A DNA stretch of 64,000 bases from Adiantum capillus-veneris (GCA_014529385.2 CM043953.1:88962342-89026341); one strand, 5' to 3'; positions 33,491-45,922 are shown, counted from the stretch's first letter. The notes: a model not told the origin generated them from the letters alone. Numbers and translations: made by a program.

Positions 33491-34540
33491 CGTTCGTAGG
33501 GTAAGCTTCACCATTTGGTGAGTACTTTGTCTTTGGCATCAGTGGCCAAAAACTGCTTCATAATGGAAGCTCTTAAAGCTTTCCATATTTGTAGAGCTTC
33601 ACCGTTGGCCCGTAGGCTAGACCACCATTGCCTGGCGGACTTTTGAAAGTGCATAGCTACATGGCATAGCTTAGAGGACTCCGTAAAGTCCTCATCTCCA
33701 AACGCCGCATCGAATTGTTGGATAAAGGCCAAGACTTTGTCCGTAGCACCAAAGGTGCCATCGTAGGCAAGGAAAGAGATGCTCTTTCCTCCCTCTTTGA
33801 GTTTCTTGAGCTTGGACGATCTCTTCCACGTGGCATAGGATTTCCTATGGCCTCTTCTTTTTGATGGTTCAAAGGTGCACCATCGCTTTCTTCAGAAGAT
33901 GAAGAATTTGAGGAAGATGGAGAAGAGGGTGACCTCTTTCTTGCCTTTTTCTTGACTTTGTCCTCCTTGTCTGCACCATCGCTTTCTTCATAAGAGGAAG
34001 AGGATGAAGAAAATGGAGAAGAGAGTGACCTCTTTCTCGCCTTTTTCTTCTCTTGCTTTTTATCATCCCTCTTTGAATTATGGTGTGGAGAAGTGTGCAA
34101 TGGTCTTCTCCGTTTAGGAGGTGATGGAGAACGTTTTGCCCACCGTCTTTGTCTCCGTTGAGGTGGCAGGAGACTCGCTTCTTTCTCGTTCCTTTGGTGG
34201 GGACTCTTGAGTTCTTCTTTGGGAAGGAGATGCATCATCAAGAAGTAGATTTTTGAGCCCTTCGTATGGATCCTCTTCTTCTTCCCGAATCAAAGAGAGG
34301 CCTCTTTTGGAAGTCTCACAAGGAGGCTTCCTAGGTACTCTCTCTTCATGGTGGGGAGCTTGGAGAATCCCATGAGCAAAAAGCTGCCGTTGCACTTCAC
34401 TTTGGAGGGATAAATTGCCCATGGCTTGTTGAAGCCTAGAAACAAGGTAGTTAACAAGCATAGGGGCATCATTAGTAGCCTGCTCATTAGCAAAATCAAA
34501 GCTATCAAAGCTTCTAATAGCTCAATAGTGGTTAAAGCCG
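33490..34540 (-). pseudogene. Minus-strand retrotransposon gag remnant
   Basis: Read right to left. The N-terminal part (LVNYLVSRLQQAMGNLSLQ) is followed by a long Lys/Arg/Ser/Glu-rich linker that holds a duplicated block (KKKARKRSxSSPxSS ... EESDGA, at about 33,880-33,975 and 33,990-34,070). Then comes the gag core FIQQFDAAFGDEDF, ARQWWSSLRANGEA and IWKALRASIMKQF. The W-W and W-x2-L spacing fits Ty3-type capsid domains. At least two frame changes occur, and it stops at 33,508 with nothing recognisable beyond, so it is truncated. A primer-site-like sequence upstream on the same strand (34,724-34,743) supports an LTR element. Confidence 0.6.
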
Positions 34541-34723
34541 TAGGCAAGCCCCGTAGGACTCCACTATTAAGGCCATAGTTCTCGACGGTGATGCCCCGTT
34601 ATCTGCACAAAGACATGCGCACTACAACACTGAAAAATCCCGATTCTACTTACTCAATTGCAATTAATAATACCAACCATTTAGCTAGCTTGAGGACCTC
34701 CCTTCTTGAGCAAGAAAAGAGAA

Positions 34724-34760
34724 ACCTTGTGCTCTAATACCAATGTAACATTTAATGGCC
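34724..34760 (-). promoter_or_regulatory. tRNA-iMet-like primer site and LTR edge (minus strand)
   Basis: On the minus strand TTGGTATTAGAGCA directly follows ...AATGTTACA. This matches the TGGTATCAGAGC primer site just after an LTR ending in CA. The LTR would extend right from 34,744; its far end was not found. Confidence 0.5.
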
Positions 34761-35944
34761 TAGTAACTTGATTGTAGCAAAAAATAGCATAAACATAGTG
34801 AGCATTTCATTAGAATAGATTCCTAATGAGCATAGCAAGAGTGCTTGGATGGAGAGATCAACAAAAAGCATAACACCTAGTTAGATAGGGATGAACAATA
34901 CTTCAAAGGAGAGAGAAATTAAGCTATTGACAACAATTGAGGACCGGATTTACATGGAGCCGGTCCCCCCTCCAAAAGGCTTTGTATTATAGGTTTCCCC
35001 CCATCAAGAGAGACATTTTATAATACAATTCTTTGTGTTCCTTCAATAACTAGCTAGTGCAATGAACATGGAAGCTTCGTGCACTAAGCAAACACTTTTC
35101 AAACACAACATCAATTCCCTCACGGTCTCAGACCCAAGACCTCACACACCTTTGAAGATGGTGAGAGCTAGCGGGTATGAGAGTAGATTGAGAGGAAGAA
35201 GTAGTAGTCTTACAAGGAAGACGTATATCTCCTCACATAATCACTCATAAAAGCTTAGCATAGCTTAGTAATTAGCATGGTAGAGGAGATGAGCATGCAT
35301 TGAAGCTTGGCTCTTGGTTGGATTTGCATCACAAAGCCAAGAGTTGTTGGTGTAGGCCTCCCTTCTCACCAGCTTGGAGTAGATAATGAGCTTTCCATTA
35401 AAGCTTGAGAAGGAGAGAGAGTGTATTCTTGGTTCACACATGAGATTATGTGAGTGTGTGTGTGATAATGCCTTCACAAATCAGCCCCCTCTCTCATCTT
35501 GGTCGACCCCTCCTGCTAATTCCTCCTATTGGCTTCCCAGTGGACCTTTTCTAAGCTTAGCCAATAGGAATTAAGAGGCAACAGTGATAGCTTGTGACAC
35601 GTGTCCCCCTTTCCTCTTTTGTGAGAGTTTTAGGTAATTAAATAATCCAACTAAACTCTCATTGGACCCCTTTGTCTTCTGCCCAATAGGAAGCAAGCAA
35701 GCCATTGGGATGTTGTATGCTCATTGGACCCCTTGGGAGACTCTCGAATAGTCTTCTAGAGAGCTTAATTCTTATTGATTCTTTCATAAAGTGTTTTTAA
35801 ATGAATTAAACTAGATTTACTCTAGCCTAATTCTCATTGGTCCACCTCTATGGCCACCCAATAGGATTTGAGTACACGTTGGGGGAAACTGGGCTAGGAT
35901 GCTGACATGTGTCCCTTATTCCCTTTGTGTAAAGGGTCTTGCAT

Positions 35945-35992
<48 letters not shown>

Positions 35993-37881
35993 CTCTCTCA
36001 TCTCCTACTAAAAGGGCTTGTTCCCATCAATCTAGGACCACTTAAAGACTTTTTGTACACTCACAAAGCATCCAATTTCCACTAAGCTTGACCATTTGGA
36101 CTTACCTTTTAATTTTGGAACCTTAGCATTTTGGAAGTCTTAATGGGTTGAACCCTAAAGTCTTTGGAGCCAATTGTTGCACATTGGTCTTTTGCAGATG
36201 GCCCCCCCTTTGGATCCCTATTTTCCCTCCTTTGGATGCCTACTATGGCCGTCTGCCAGCTTAACCAATATGCTAGCTTTTTTTCCCCTCGCGCTTCCCC
36301 ATATTAAATGATCAGTTTAACATGAGAAAATCATTTAGGAGAATTAGATACTAGTTATTATGACGAGACTCCACTCAAATCTCACTTGAGTATGCTAAAC
36401 AAGTTATCAAACTAAGATGTATCCAAAAGAGTACCACTTTTCACTTTCCATGAAAGTAATTGTTTGACATAACTTATCAAGAAAATATAAGTCGTTGACT
36501 TGTTGTTGTATTGTATCAATAAACAATGTATCAGTAAACAACGTATCAGTAAACAACGTATCAGTAAACAACCCCACCATAACTAGTATTCAAGGTTGAG
36601 AACTTGACTTTTACATGAAGAGACTAAACCTAGTCGCAAGCATGCTTTAGCTAAATACTAGAGCCCATAACACCTAGTGTGCATGCATTTAGCAAAACCC
36701 GATCCGAACCTGCATATCCATGTATGTCCTTGACATTGGACCATAATAGAATGTGAAATTCAATCACACCTAGGTAAAAATAAAACATGTTCATCAAACT
36801 CTTGCTACATGTATAAACAACCATCCGTTAAAGTTGTTTAACAACACTTGTACCTTAACAAGTCTTACTAGGTATCCGACAATTTCTAGCCATTGAAATT
36901 GTTCTGATGCGAAGTGCTCAAAATGGTCTTATAAACTGATTTGACCAACACCTAAGGACTTTGTTGCAACACATAATTAAAATAGCAAGTGCCAGTGTCA
37001 GTCCTAGAGACTCATATTCTCCACATATGGAATATGTCTTAGGTAAGGATGTCTGAAAAAAGAACATCCTTCGAGATGTACTTGTGTGTGGAGGTAACTA
37101 CAAACACTCTGTGACGTGAGTGAGAGGGATCCTCATTAACCTACTCCACACTGGCTAAACCGAACTTCTTGAGTTTCTAGGCCATGTTGTATCCCATGTG
37201 ACAACATGTGCCAATTCAAGCCTTGCAAGTGGGTCCATAGCTGCATAATGCAGAAATGAATTTTGGACATTATGGGCCGAAATTCTTGGCTCTTACATGA
37301 CCTTGTCATCTCTCTGAAGAGAAAAAATAGATGAAAGAATTCAATCTTATTCATCCGGCTTGAAAAAAGCAAGCAAAGCATACTCAAAGATGGAAATAAA
37401 CCAAATCAAATGTGTACGTGGAGGTTGAACATAAACTTCACTTACCCATAGTTACGCTCACTTTGCAACCCAAAAAAAAAAACAATTGGAAAGGTGCCTT
37501 ACCATAAAACCAGCCTTGAAGGTGTAGTTATCGGTTACATGCTAAACACTGAAGGAAAGATTAGTGAAAAACATGAAATAAGAACTAGTGACCTTGGATG
37601 TTGCCTTGGCAATCCAAACCCCTTGGTTAAACCGCTTGGTGAGACTTTGCATGGAAACTTCTCAAACTAGAAGCCAATAGTAATTGAAACCAACTTTGGA
37701 AGTTGAAATTGTCCACTACTCCTTGGCAGCTTGTGGACTTCTTTCCTTGTAAGTGAAAGTGTGAAGGTTCCAAGAATTGACCATCAACACTTAATAAGTG
37801 ATTTAATAATCACGAGCTGGGTCATACTCCAAAATTGTACTCATATAGAATGCCGCTTTAGAAGCCTTGCATGGTTTGTCA
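34761..37881. other. Probable LTR remnant and unresolved non-coding DNA
   Basis: No gene recognised. Includes a (GT)n run at 35,947-35,991 and four 15-bp units GTATCAGTAAACAAC at about 36,513-36,572. The left part is presumably the LTR belonging to the gag remnant at 33.5-34.5 kb. Confidence 0.4.
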
Positions 37882-38459
37882 TGTTATGTATGGAGCCTGA
37901 TTTATACCTTGTAATTTTTTGTATTAAAGACACACATTTGTAAGGCCCCCGTTATGAGAAGAAGCCATCGTGCATGAAGAAAAATCACTCGTCGAAAATC
38001 AAAATTTTTGTCAAAATATTCCTTTTTCTCAGAATATTATGGCCGGATAGTGGCCGAAAAGTAATCGAAAAACAGCCCATTGGTTGGCCGGTGGCTAATA
38101 GTCAATGGCCGGTGGTCAATTTTAAATCGGACTTGTCTTCTCAAGGGCGGCCACACATGGGCGCATGGAAGAATTCAACTCGGACTTGTCTACATAAGGG
38201 TGGCTACACACGGCTACCTCTCATGAGCGAAGACATCTCTTTCGGCCTATAAAAGGAGGCATTTTCACACAAAAACGGATTGTGAAGCATTATGGTGCAT
38301 TGTGAAGTTGACGTGATGTGGTGAGAGTGAAGCAAGGCCGGAGCTCCAAAACTATAATGGCTTTATAATCTACTTCTTGTTTTGGAGTACTAAAGCCAAT
38401 GGGTGACTGCTTTCCCGTGAACGTAGTCCACATTGGGTGAACCACATATATTATGTGCT

Positions 38460-38494
<35 letters not shown>

Positions 38495-38574
38495 ATATCT
38501 CATGTGTGAAAATTATCTCTCTCCATTAAGTAAACTACTCAATTTTCTACTTAGCTACGTTAAGTTTCCTAACA
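37882..38574 (+). repeat. 5' LTR of copia element
   Basis: 693 bp. TATA box CCTATAAAAGG near 38,247; a CT/ATCT microsatellite near 38,457-38,492. Contains GGCC-rich repeats around 38,040-38,120 (TGGCCGG). Confidence 0.85.
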
Positions 38575-39194
38575 ACTGGGATCAGAGCAAGGTTTTCTTG
38601 TAGCTAAAGTATCTCAAGAAAAGGACTCCTTGAATTGAGTGGGTGTAATAATGGAGGAACGGAAACTCAAGATCAAGAAGTTCAATGGCAAGAACTATCA
38701 ACATTGAAAGATGCATATTGAAGACCATCTCTACCAGAAGGATCTCTATTTGCCACTAGGCGATCTTACACAGAAGCCCGTAACAATGGCAGATGAAGCA
38801 TGGGTTGTCCTTGACTGAAAGGCTTTAGGAAAAATCCACCTTAGCTTGGTGTTAACAGTGGCCTTCAATGTTTTGGAGATGAAGACCACGAAGGACTTGA
38901 TGAAGTCACTTGACGGCCTCTACAAGAAACCATCGGCATCCAATAAGGTATTTCTCATGAAGCGCTTGTTCAATCTAAAAATGGCAAAGAATGGTTCAGT
39001 TGCAGAACACCTAAATGAATTCAACACCAATATAAGTCAAATTTGATTGGTGAAAGTCAATTTGATGATGAAGTGCGAGCTCTTCTTATACTATCGTCTC
39101 TATCGGACAGTTGGGACATCCTAGTGATGGCTGTAAGTAACTCTATCTCTGGCACAAATACTCTTAAGTTTGATGATGTTGTGAGTGTTCTCGT

Positions 39195-39439
39195 TGTGAG
39201 GATAAACACTATGCTCACTCCACCTACTTAGCCGTGTGGGAACATATCCTAGAACTCTCTAGAAGTTCATCTTCAAGCCTATATAACAAGGCTCTCTCAA
39301 GCATGTATTTCAAGCTTTTTCATTCTAGTAATTCAAGGTTTCTTTCCTCTTGTCTAAGAATCATTCTCTCTCATCCACACACACACACACACAAAAGTAT
39401 GAATGCTTCACATGAGCATCCACCCTAAATCTCTCAACA
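39195..39439 (+). repeat. 5' LTR of TR-GAG element
   Basis: Begins TGTGAGGATAAACAC, ends CTCTCAACA. TATA-like CTATATAAC near 39,280 and a short CA run near 39,378. Confidence 0.85.
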
Positions 39440-39526
39440 ACTGGCATCAGAGCATTAAAGACCCTCATGGGCCACTAGCTCACTTTTAGGTAGTATGTGT
39501 GCACTCTTAGCTAAGTGTGGTAGGCA

Positions 39527-39591
<65 letters not shown>

Positions 39592-40428
39592 CCCCACTTG
39601 TCGAAAACGTTTTTGCAATAGGTGGCCAAAGTCAACAAAGGGAGGCAAGTGACCAAGTGGGTGGCTCACTTTCCCAAAAATAAGGGAAGGAGAAAATTTT
39701 TTCTCTTCATTCTCTTTCACCTTCTTCCTCAGTTCCCCCAAGCTTCCATGGAAAGCTTCTAAGCTCTCCTAAACAGTCCCAAACCATTCCCACCATTTCT
39801 CATCATTTTTGGTGCAAACTAGCTCTAGACTAGCTCATTTTCTCTCTCTTATAAGAGGCTTTTCATTTTCTGTTTTAACAGCCCATTAAACCTCATTAGA
39901 TCATCATTAATCCACTCTTAATCTCATCATTAGTCTTCTACAAGCTCTACACGACAAAAGGGCAAGACTAGCTAGCTTATGCAACCAAAACTAGTCTATT
40001 TATACATGTTTTTAGTTTTCTGTTTCAAAATAGAGAATTAAAACCTCATTTTCAGCCCTCTAAATCATTGTTCGAGGCTTCCTTAAGCTATTCCAAAGCT
40101 TGAGCTACAAGGGCGTTCAATTTGGGCACCATCTACATCGATTTCGGGAGGAAAAGAGCTCATTTCGAAGGCCGTTTTGCTTCAACAAGCACTCAATTTG
40201 AAATCAGAGAATTAAGTCTCTGTTTTGCACTCATTTTCAGCTTCTTTCATCAAGGGAGAGCTTCTACAAATCATCTCGACACATTGGTATACTTCAAGTC
40301 ACACTTTGGTAACATTTGAAGCTAATTTTTATTCTTCATTACCGCATACATTGCTTTTGTAAAAGGGTAGACACCATTTTGAGAGTCTCGAAATAGGACC
40401 CCCTTGCTTACATTATCTAGCATACACT
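39440..40428 (+). other. TR-GAG leader
   Basis: About 1 kb between primer site and gag start, with a (TC)n run at 39,527-39,588 and no supported ORF. A long leader could carry the RNA packaging signal (inference). Confidence 0.6.
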
Positions 40429-41430
40429 ATGGGTAATAACGACATCTCTATCTTTAATGGCATTGGCTTCCATACATGGCAAGTCAAGCTTAAAGGCTAC
40501 CTAATGAAGAAGGGTTTATGGAGTATAATCACTAGCGAAGGGGGGGATAACCTAACGGCTGCACAACAAAGAGAACGTCACCAAAAGGAAGAGAAAGCTT
40601 TAGGTATTCTACTCACTAGTGTTGCGGATGAGATTGTTCATCACTTAGATCAAGCCACTTCCGCTAAAGATGCATGGGATACTCTTGACAGAACATTTGG
40701 GGCTAAGGGAAAACACTCTAAAATCTCTCTCAAGATGCAATTATATACACTCACTATGCATGAGAATGAAACACTTTCAAGTATGGTCAATAGGCTTAAG
40801 AGCATATGCACTCAATTATCCTATATAGAGTGTAACATTGATGAGGATGATAAAATTGTTATTCTACTTAAAGCCATGCCTATGCAATATGAGAATATCG
40901 TCACCGTGCTCAAGGAAAAGGAGCCTATTCCTTCACTTGAGAGCATTGTTCACTCTCTTCAAGAGGAAGAGAACAAGCATACTCATGCCACTCACACCAA
41001 TGAAGCACCTACATCTCAGGCATTATTTGTTTCTAACTCTAAAAGCTTCAAGCCATGTATCCATTGTGGGAAAACAAATCATGCTTCTATCAATTGCTAC
41101 AAGATCAAGAAGTGTGTGAAGTGCGGTAAGGTTGGGCATCCACCCCAATTTTTCCCTAAAGGTGGTAGCGGCGGCATTCCAAGTCATGGCGGCAACAACG
41201 GCAACACCTCCTCCAAGGGAAGACGTATTCTCTACACTCATAGTGATGAAGACGACAATGACGACAACGGCACTCTCACGAATGATGAGCTACATTTTAT
41301 TTCAACTACTTCTTCTCCTCATGCATCCACTTCTTCTAGCTCCTCTTTTTCTAATAAAAGTCATGCTAAGGACAACCCCAAAACGGGTAAGAAAACATAC
41401 TTTTATGAAAGTGGTGATGACATTCTTTGA
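40429..41430 (+). CDS. gag: TR-GAG gag protein, intact frame
   Basis: 333 codons from ATG (MGNNDISIFNGIGFHTWQ) with no stop. A copia-type UBN2 gag domain covers about residues 10-190, including KDAWDTLDRTFG, LKMQLYTLTM and ILLKAMPMQYENIV. Two zinc knuckles follow: CIHCGKTNHASINC (complete) and CVKCGKVGHPPQFF, where the fourth ligand Cys is Phe. The tail is Gly/Asn-rich, then acidic (SDEDDNDDN) and Ser-rich. Gag forms the particle that encloses element RNA. An intact frame beside a thoroughly decayed host copia shows later arrival. Confidence 0.88.
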   Translation: MGNNDISIFNGIGFHTWQVKLKGYLMKKGLWSIITSEGGDNLTAAQQRERHQKEEKALGILLTSVADEIVHHLDQATSAKDAWDTLDRTFGAKGKHSKISLKMQLYTLTMHENETLSSMVNRLKSICTQLSYIECNIDEDDKIVILLKAMPMQYENIVTVLKEKEPIPSLESIVHSLQEEENKHTHATHTNEAPTSQALFVSNSKSFKPCIHCGKTNHASINCYKIKKCVKCGKVGHPPQFFPKGGSGGIPSHGGNNGNTSSKGRRILYTHSDEDDNDDNGTLTNDELHFISTTSSPHASTSSSSSFSNKSHAKDNPKTGKKTYFYESGDDIL

Positions 41431-41675
41431 AGAGGAATTGCTACCTTATTTACGCCTTTGTTGAATCCATGTGAAGGTTATAGTACTTTCTTTGTGTGAA
41501 CCACTTGTGACATGATGATGAATCCAATTGAGAACCATCAATGATCATTAAGTGATGAATCCCTTATGATTGTAATGAAGGACATAACGTTGTATCCATA
41601 TGAGAACCATTATGTACCTCATCCTCTTTCCATTGTGAACCTTAGGTGGTATAAGCATGTGTTTAAGGGGGGATT

Positions 41676-41918
41676 TGTGGGGATAAACACTATGCTCACT
41701 CCACCTACTTAGCCGTGTGGGAACATATCCTAGAACTCTCTAGAAGTTCATCTTCAAGCCTATATAACAAGGCTCTCTCAAGCATGTATTTCAAGCTTTT
41801 TCATTCTAGTAATTCAAGGTTGCTTTCCTCTTGTCTAAGAGTCATTCTCTCTCATCCACACACACACACACACAAGTATCAATGCTTCACATGAGCATCC
41901 ACCCTAAATCTCCCAACA
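41676..41918 (+). repeat. 3' LTR of TR-GAG element
   Basis: Begins TGTGGGGATAAACAC, ends CTCCCAACA; nearly identical to its 5' partner. Confidence 0.85.
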
Positions 41919-42299
41919 CTCCTAAGTAAGGAAATTCAAAGGAGAAGCACATGTGAGTCATCAAGTGCTGCACTGTCAGTGGAAACAAGAGGAATCCCTA
42001 AGGACAGGATGTGATCACTCAAGGCGAAGTAAGTCACGCATAAAGTTAGTTCTTGAATGTTGGAGCGGCGGTAAGAAGGGCCACATCAAGAAGGATTGCT
42101 GGTTTGAGAGGAAGAAAGAGTTGGGGTCTCAAGACAGGAACCCAACATCACAGGCCAATGTGGTAGGTAAAGTAGAGCAAGATACTCTATTTTTCTCCTT
42201 AGACGATGTGTCTAATTCCTCGATAGTAGATTCCGAGGCTTCATTCCATGCGACACCACACAAGTAACATTTTCAAGATTACAGCAAAGGTAATTTTGG

Positions 42300-43560
42300 G
42301 CATCTATACTTGGGAGATGATGAAGTTTGTGAAGTCGGCAAAGGTACAATTTGTGTCAAAATTGCTAACGAAATGAATGGAAGCTTAAGATGTTAGGCAT
42401 GTTCCTTCTCTTCGCAAGAATTTGATCTCTATAAGACAATTGGATGATGAAGATCACAACATTGCATTCAAAAATAAACGTTGGAAGATCTCAAAGGGAT
42501 CTTTGGTGGTTGCCAAAGGAGGAAAGGTTGGTACACTTTACATGTGTACTGTTAGCACGCAACCTCCAACTTGTGCAATGGCTATAGAAGTCGATATTGC
42601 GGTGTGGCACTACCGGATTGGAAATATGAGTGCCAAAGGAATGCAAATCCTTCAATCAAACAAGCTTCTACCAGGTTTGACAGAATTGGACTTAGAGTTT
42701 TGTAAAGGTTGTGTTTATGGTAAACAAAAGAGGGTAAAATTTCAAATAGCAGGAAATGAAAGAAAAAAAAAAACTTTAATTGGTTCATTTTGATGTTTGG
42801 GGTCTTGCAAGTACACCATCACTTGGTGACTCATTGTATTAGATAACATTTATAGACGATGCGACTAGAAAAACATGGGTTTATGTAATGAAGAATAAGT
42901 CCGATGTGTCTTCCAGGTGGAAAGATTTTGTGGAGAATGAAGCAGGTACAAAGCTTAAATGCCTCAGATCCGACAATGGAGGCATATATTGCAGTCAAGG
43001 TTTTGAAAGGTTTTGTGCTAACAGTGGCATTTGGAGGCAAAGAAAACCCCAATGACACCTCAACAAAATGGCATTTCTGAAAGGATGTACAGAATGATCA
43101 CTTTGGGCGGAAGGAGTAAGTACATATGTGTACTTAATGAACCGGTCACCCTTAACGGCATTGGATGGGGGAGTTCCAACAGAGGCATGGACATGTAAAC
43201 CAGTGAATTATGCATTTCTCGAAGTGTTTGGGTGCGAGGCTTTCATGCACATAGATAGAAGCCTAAGGTCAAAGCTAGATGCAAAGTCCAAAAAGTGTTT
43301 CTTCATTGGCTATGGAGAATTGACTTTGTGTATCGCCTATCAAATCTTGAAGATGCTAAAATATTTAGAAGTAGGGATGTAATGTTCAACAAACAAAATA
43401 TGTACAAAGATTACTTGGAAAGAAAACAAACAATAGAAACACTCGATGAGTACATGGAGCTTAAGGACGGTGAAGACTCAAGGAGTGAAAACGGTGACAA
43501 CGTACAACAATTTCAACCAAATGAGGAGCCTCAACCTATTCCCTGAAGATCTAGAAGGGC
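42300..43560 (+). pseudogene. Copia integrase region
   Basis: The GAG-pre-integrase zinc module reads VWHYRIGNMSAKGM ... CKGCVYGKQKRVKF (about 42,600-42,740). Catalytic-core pieces follow: HFDVWG (about 42,786), FIDDATRKTWVY, LRSDNGG (about 42,970) and TPQQNGISERM (about 43,052). Sequence between ISERM and WAEGVSTYVYLMNR is missing, so the core has an internal deletion and frameshift. It then resumes (LEVFGCEAFMHI, KKCFFIGYG) to about 43,320. Nonfunctional. Confidence 0.8.
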
Positions 43561-45116
43561 AAGTAGACCTCCAAAATGTTCGTTCCTTCCTTCAAACATC
43601 CCTTGATCTCAAATTCTTGAGAGCCAGAATCATACGAGAAGCTATGCATCACAAATCCAAAGCAGAATGGATGAAGAGCATGCAAGTGGAGATGGACTAA
43701 TTACATCGCAACCAAACATGGGACCTGGTTGAGTTAGCTAAAGGTAAGCGGGCACTATAGAACAAATGGGTGTATAAGCAGAAGGAAGAAGAAGATTTGA
43801 AGAAAAGGTACAAGTCCAGGCTTCGAAAGAAAGGTATTGACTTCAATGAAATATTTTCTCCTGTTGTAAAAATGAACTCAATTAGGCTTGTCTTAAGCCT
43901 TGTGGTTGCTCATGATTTAAATTTCAAGCAAATGGATGTAAATACGGCATTCCCTCATGGTGACTTAGAGGAGGAAATCTACATGCTTCAACCAAAGGGG
44001 TATGAAGTAAAGGGTAAGGAGAAAATGGTTTGCAGATTAAAGAAGAGCTTGTATGGTTTAAAGCAAGCATCAAGATAATGGCACTTGAAGTTCGATCGAT
44101 GGATGCTAGATTATGGATTTAGAAGATGCAACTTAGATCATTGCATCTACACAAAGAATTTGGGAAATGAAAAGTTTATCATCCGAATGTTGTATACTGA
44201 TGACATGCTGATTGCAAGTGCTAACATGCAGGACATCAAAGGCCTAAAAGCAAAGCTATTTAAATATTTTTCAATGAAAGATTTAGGTGCTTCAAAGAGG
44301 ATACTTGATATGAAGATATCAAGGGACATGACGAACAAGACAATAAAGTTATCTCAAAAGGATTACATCAAGAAGGTACTAGAAAGGTTTGCAATGCAAA
44401 ATGCAAAAACGTTTTCCACACCTTTGGCTGGTCACTTTAAACTAAACAAGGATATGTGTCCAAAGACACAAGAGAGATAACCTATATGTCTAAAGTTCCA
44501 TATGCTACAGCAGTAGGTTCTGTTATGTATGCTATGGTCTGGACAAGGCCATACTTACACTTGCGGTGGGAGTTGTAAGTAAGCTCATGGAAAACCTAGG
44601 TAAAGAGCACTGGCAAGTTGTGAAGTGGATACATAGATATTTGAAAGGAACAACAACAAATGCTTTGTATTTTGGAGGAACTGATATTTTTCCTCAAGGG
44701 TATGTTGATGCAGATATGGAAGGTGACAAAGATACTCGAAGGAGAACTACTGGCTATGTCTTCACGGTTGGAGCATAGTAGTAAGATGGGCTTAAAAGCT
44801 GCAAAAAGTGGTCTCACTTTCTACCGCGGAAGCAGAGTATGCAGTAATAGCAGAGGCAAGCAAATAAATTTTCTGTCTTCACAGATTCTTAGAAGAGCTT
44901 AGATTCAAACAAGATAATTGTGTCTTGTACACTGATAGCCAAAGATCTATCCATCTTGTAAAGAACTCAACATTTCATTCGAGGACAAAGCACATTGAGG
45001 TAAGATATCACTTCATACGCACACTTTTGAAAGAGGGACATCTAAAGCTAGGAACGGTGCATACAATTGAAAATCGTGCAGACATGTTACAAAGATGGTC
45101 AACAAGGAGAAGTTGA
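43560..45116 (+). pseudogene. Copia reverse transcriptase and RNase H region
   Basis: RT motifs are recognisable: GIDFNEIFSPVVKM, LNFKQMDVNTAFPHGDL, KKSLYGLKQASR, then a stop near 44,077, then YTDD (44,193-44,204) at the usual YVDD site. The polymerase would lack its usual Val. RNase H follows: GYVDADMEGDKDTRRRTTGY (about 44,700), VYTDSQRSIHLVKN (about 44,925) and RTKHIEVRYHFIR. Several stops and shifts break it. Copia order (RT after integrase) is confirmed. Confidence 0.85.
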
Positions 45117-45211
45117 GATTTTTGTCATCTTCATTCAACATTCAAGGATAATAAGCCAGTATGGAAAGCAGTCACATGTTTGATGTGGAGACCATTCTCC
45201 AAGTGGGAGAT

Positions 45212-45797
45212 TGCTAAGTATGGAGCTTGATTTACCCCTTGTAATTTTTTGTATTAAAAACACACATTTGTAAGGCCCTCGTTATGAGGAGAATCCATCA
45301 TGCATGAAGAAAATTCACTCGCCAAAAACAAAAAAATTAATGGCCGGAGTATTCCTTTTCACAGGAATATTATGGCCAAATGGCGATCGAAAAGTAGTCA
45401 AAAAATGGCCGATCAATTGGCCAGTTGGCCATCGGTAGTCAATGGCCGGTGACCAATTTCAAATTGGACTTTCTTCTCAAGTGCGGCCACACATGGGTAC
45501 ATGGAACAATTCAACTCGGACTTGTCTACACAACGGTGGCTACACACGGCTGCCTCTCATGAGAGGGGGCAACCATTTTGGCCTATAAAAGGAGGCCTTT
45601 TCTACACACAAAAATGGAATTTGAAGCATTGTGGTGCATTGTGAAGTTGATGTGAGGTGGTGAGAGTGAAGCAAGGCGGGAGCTCCAAAAGAGTATAATC
45701 CCTCTGTAACCTACTTCTTGTTTTGAAGTACTAAAGCCATTGAGTGACTGCTTTCTAGTGGATGTAGCCCACATTGGGTGAACGACATATATCGTGT

Positions 45798-45837
<40 letters not shown>

Positions 45838-45922
45838 CTATACTCCCTCATGTGTGAAAATTACCTCTCTCCATTAAATAAACTACTCAATCATCTACAT
45901 AGCTACATCATATTTCCTAACA
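45212..45922 (+). repeat. 3' LTR of copia element
   Basis: 711 bp. TATA box CCTATAAAAGG near 45,583 and a (CT)n run at about 45,800-45,834. Differs from the 5' LTR by many substitutions and small indels. Confidence 0.85.

Larger units (their letters stand above)
39195..41918 (+). mobile_element. Nested gag-only LTR element (TR-GAG type)
   Basis: 2724 bp with LTRs of about 245 bp (39,195-39,439 and 41,676-41,918), only a handful of differences between them. Target copies CTCGT and CTCCT differ by one base. The copia gag frame is continuous when the element and one copy are removed. Primer site CTGGCATCAGAGC follows the 5' LTR and polypurine AAGGGGGG precedes the 3' LTR. The only gene is gag; no protease, integrase or RT. 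TR-GAG elements are known plant non-autonomous retrotransposons, thought to use enzymes of full-length partners. Confidence 0.85.
38651..42270 (+). pseudogene. Copia gag-protease region, interrupted
   Basis: Starts MEERKLKIKKFNGKNYQH with TGA where a Trp is expected. It continues through the UBN2-type gag (LMKSLDGLYKKPSASNK, FLMKRLFNLKM, LLILSSLSDSWDIL, LKFDDVVSVL). At 39,194 it is cut by the nested element and resumes at 41,919 (LLSKEIQRRST) in frame. The zinc knuckle near 42,058 reads CWSGGKKGHIKKDC, with the second Cys changed to Gly. The protease motif near 42,228 reads VDSEASFHATPHK, where D-S-G is normal. Several stops and frameshifts; nonfunctional. Confidence 0.8.
37882..45922 (+). 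mobile_element. Ty1/copia LTR retrotransposon, decayed, with nested insertion
   Basis: LTRs at 37,882-38,574 and 45,212-45,922 (starting TGTTATGTATGG / TGCTAAGTATGG, ending TCCTAACA) flank gag, protease, integrase, RT and RNase H in the copia order. The primer site CTGGGATCAGAGC follows the 5' LTR, and polypurine AAGTGGGAGA precedes the 3' LTR. The LTRs differ by roughly 10% by eye, so it is older than the Tat element. Flanks TGTCA and TGTAC do not make a clean target duplication. Many stops, indels and a deletion inside integrase. A 2.7-kb gag-only element sits in its gag gene. Confidence 0.88.
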
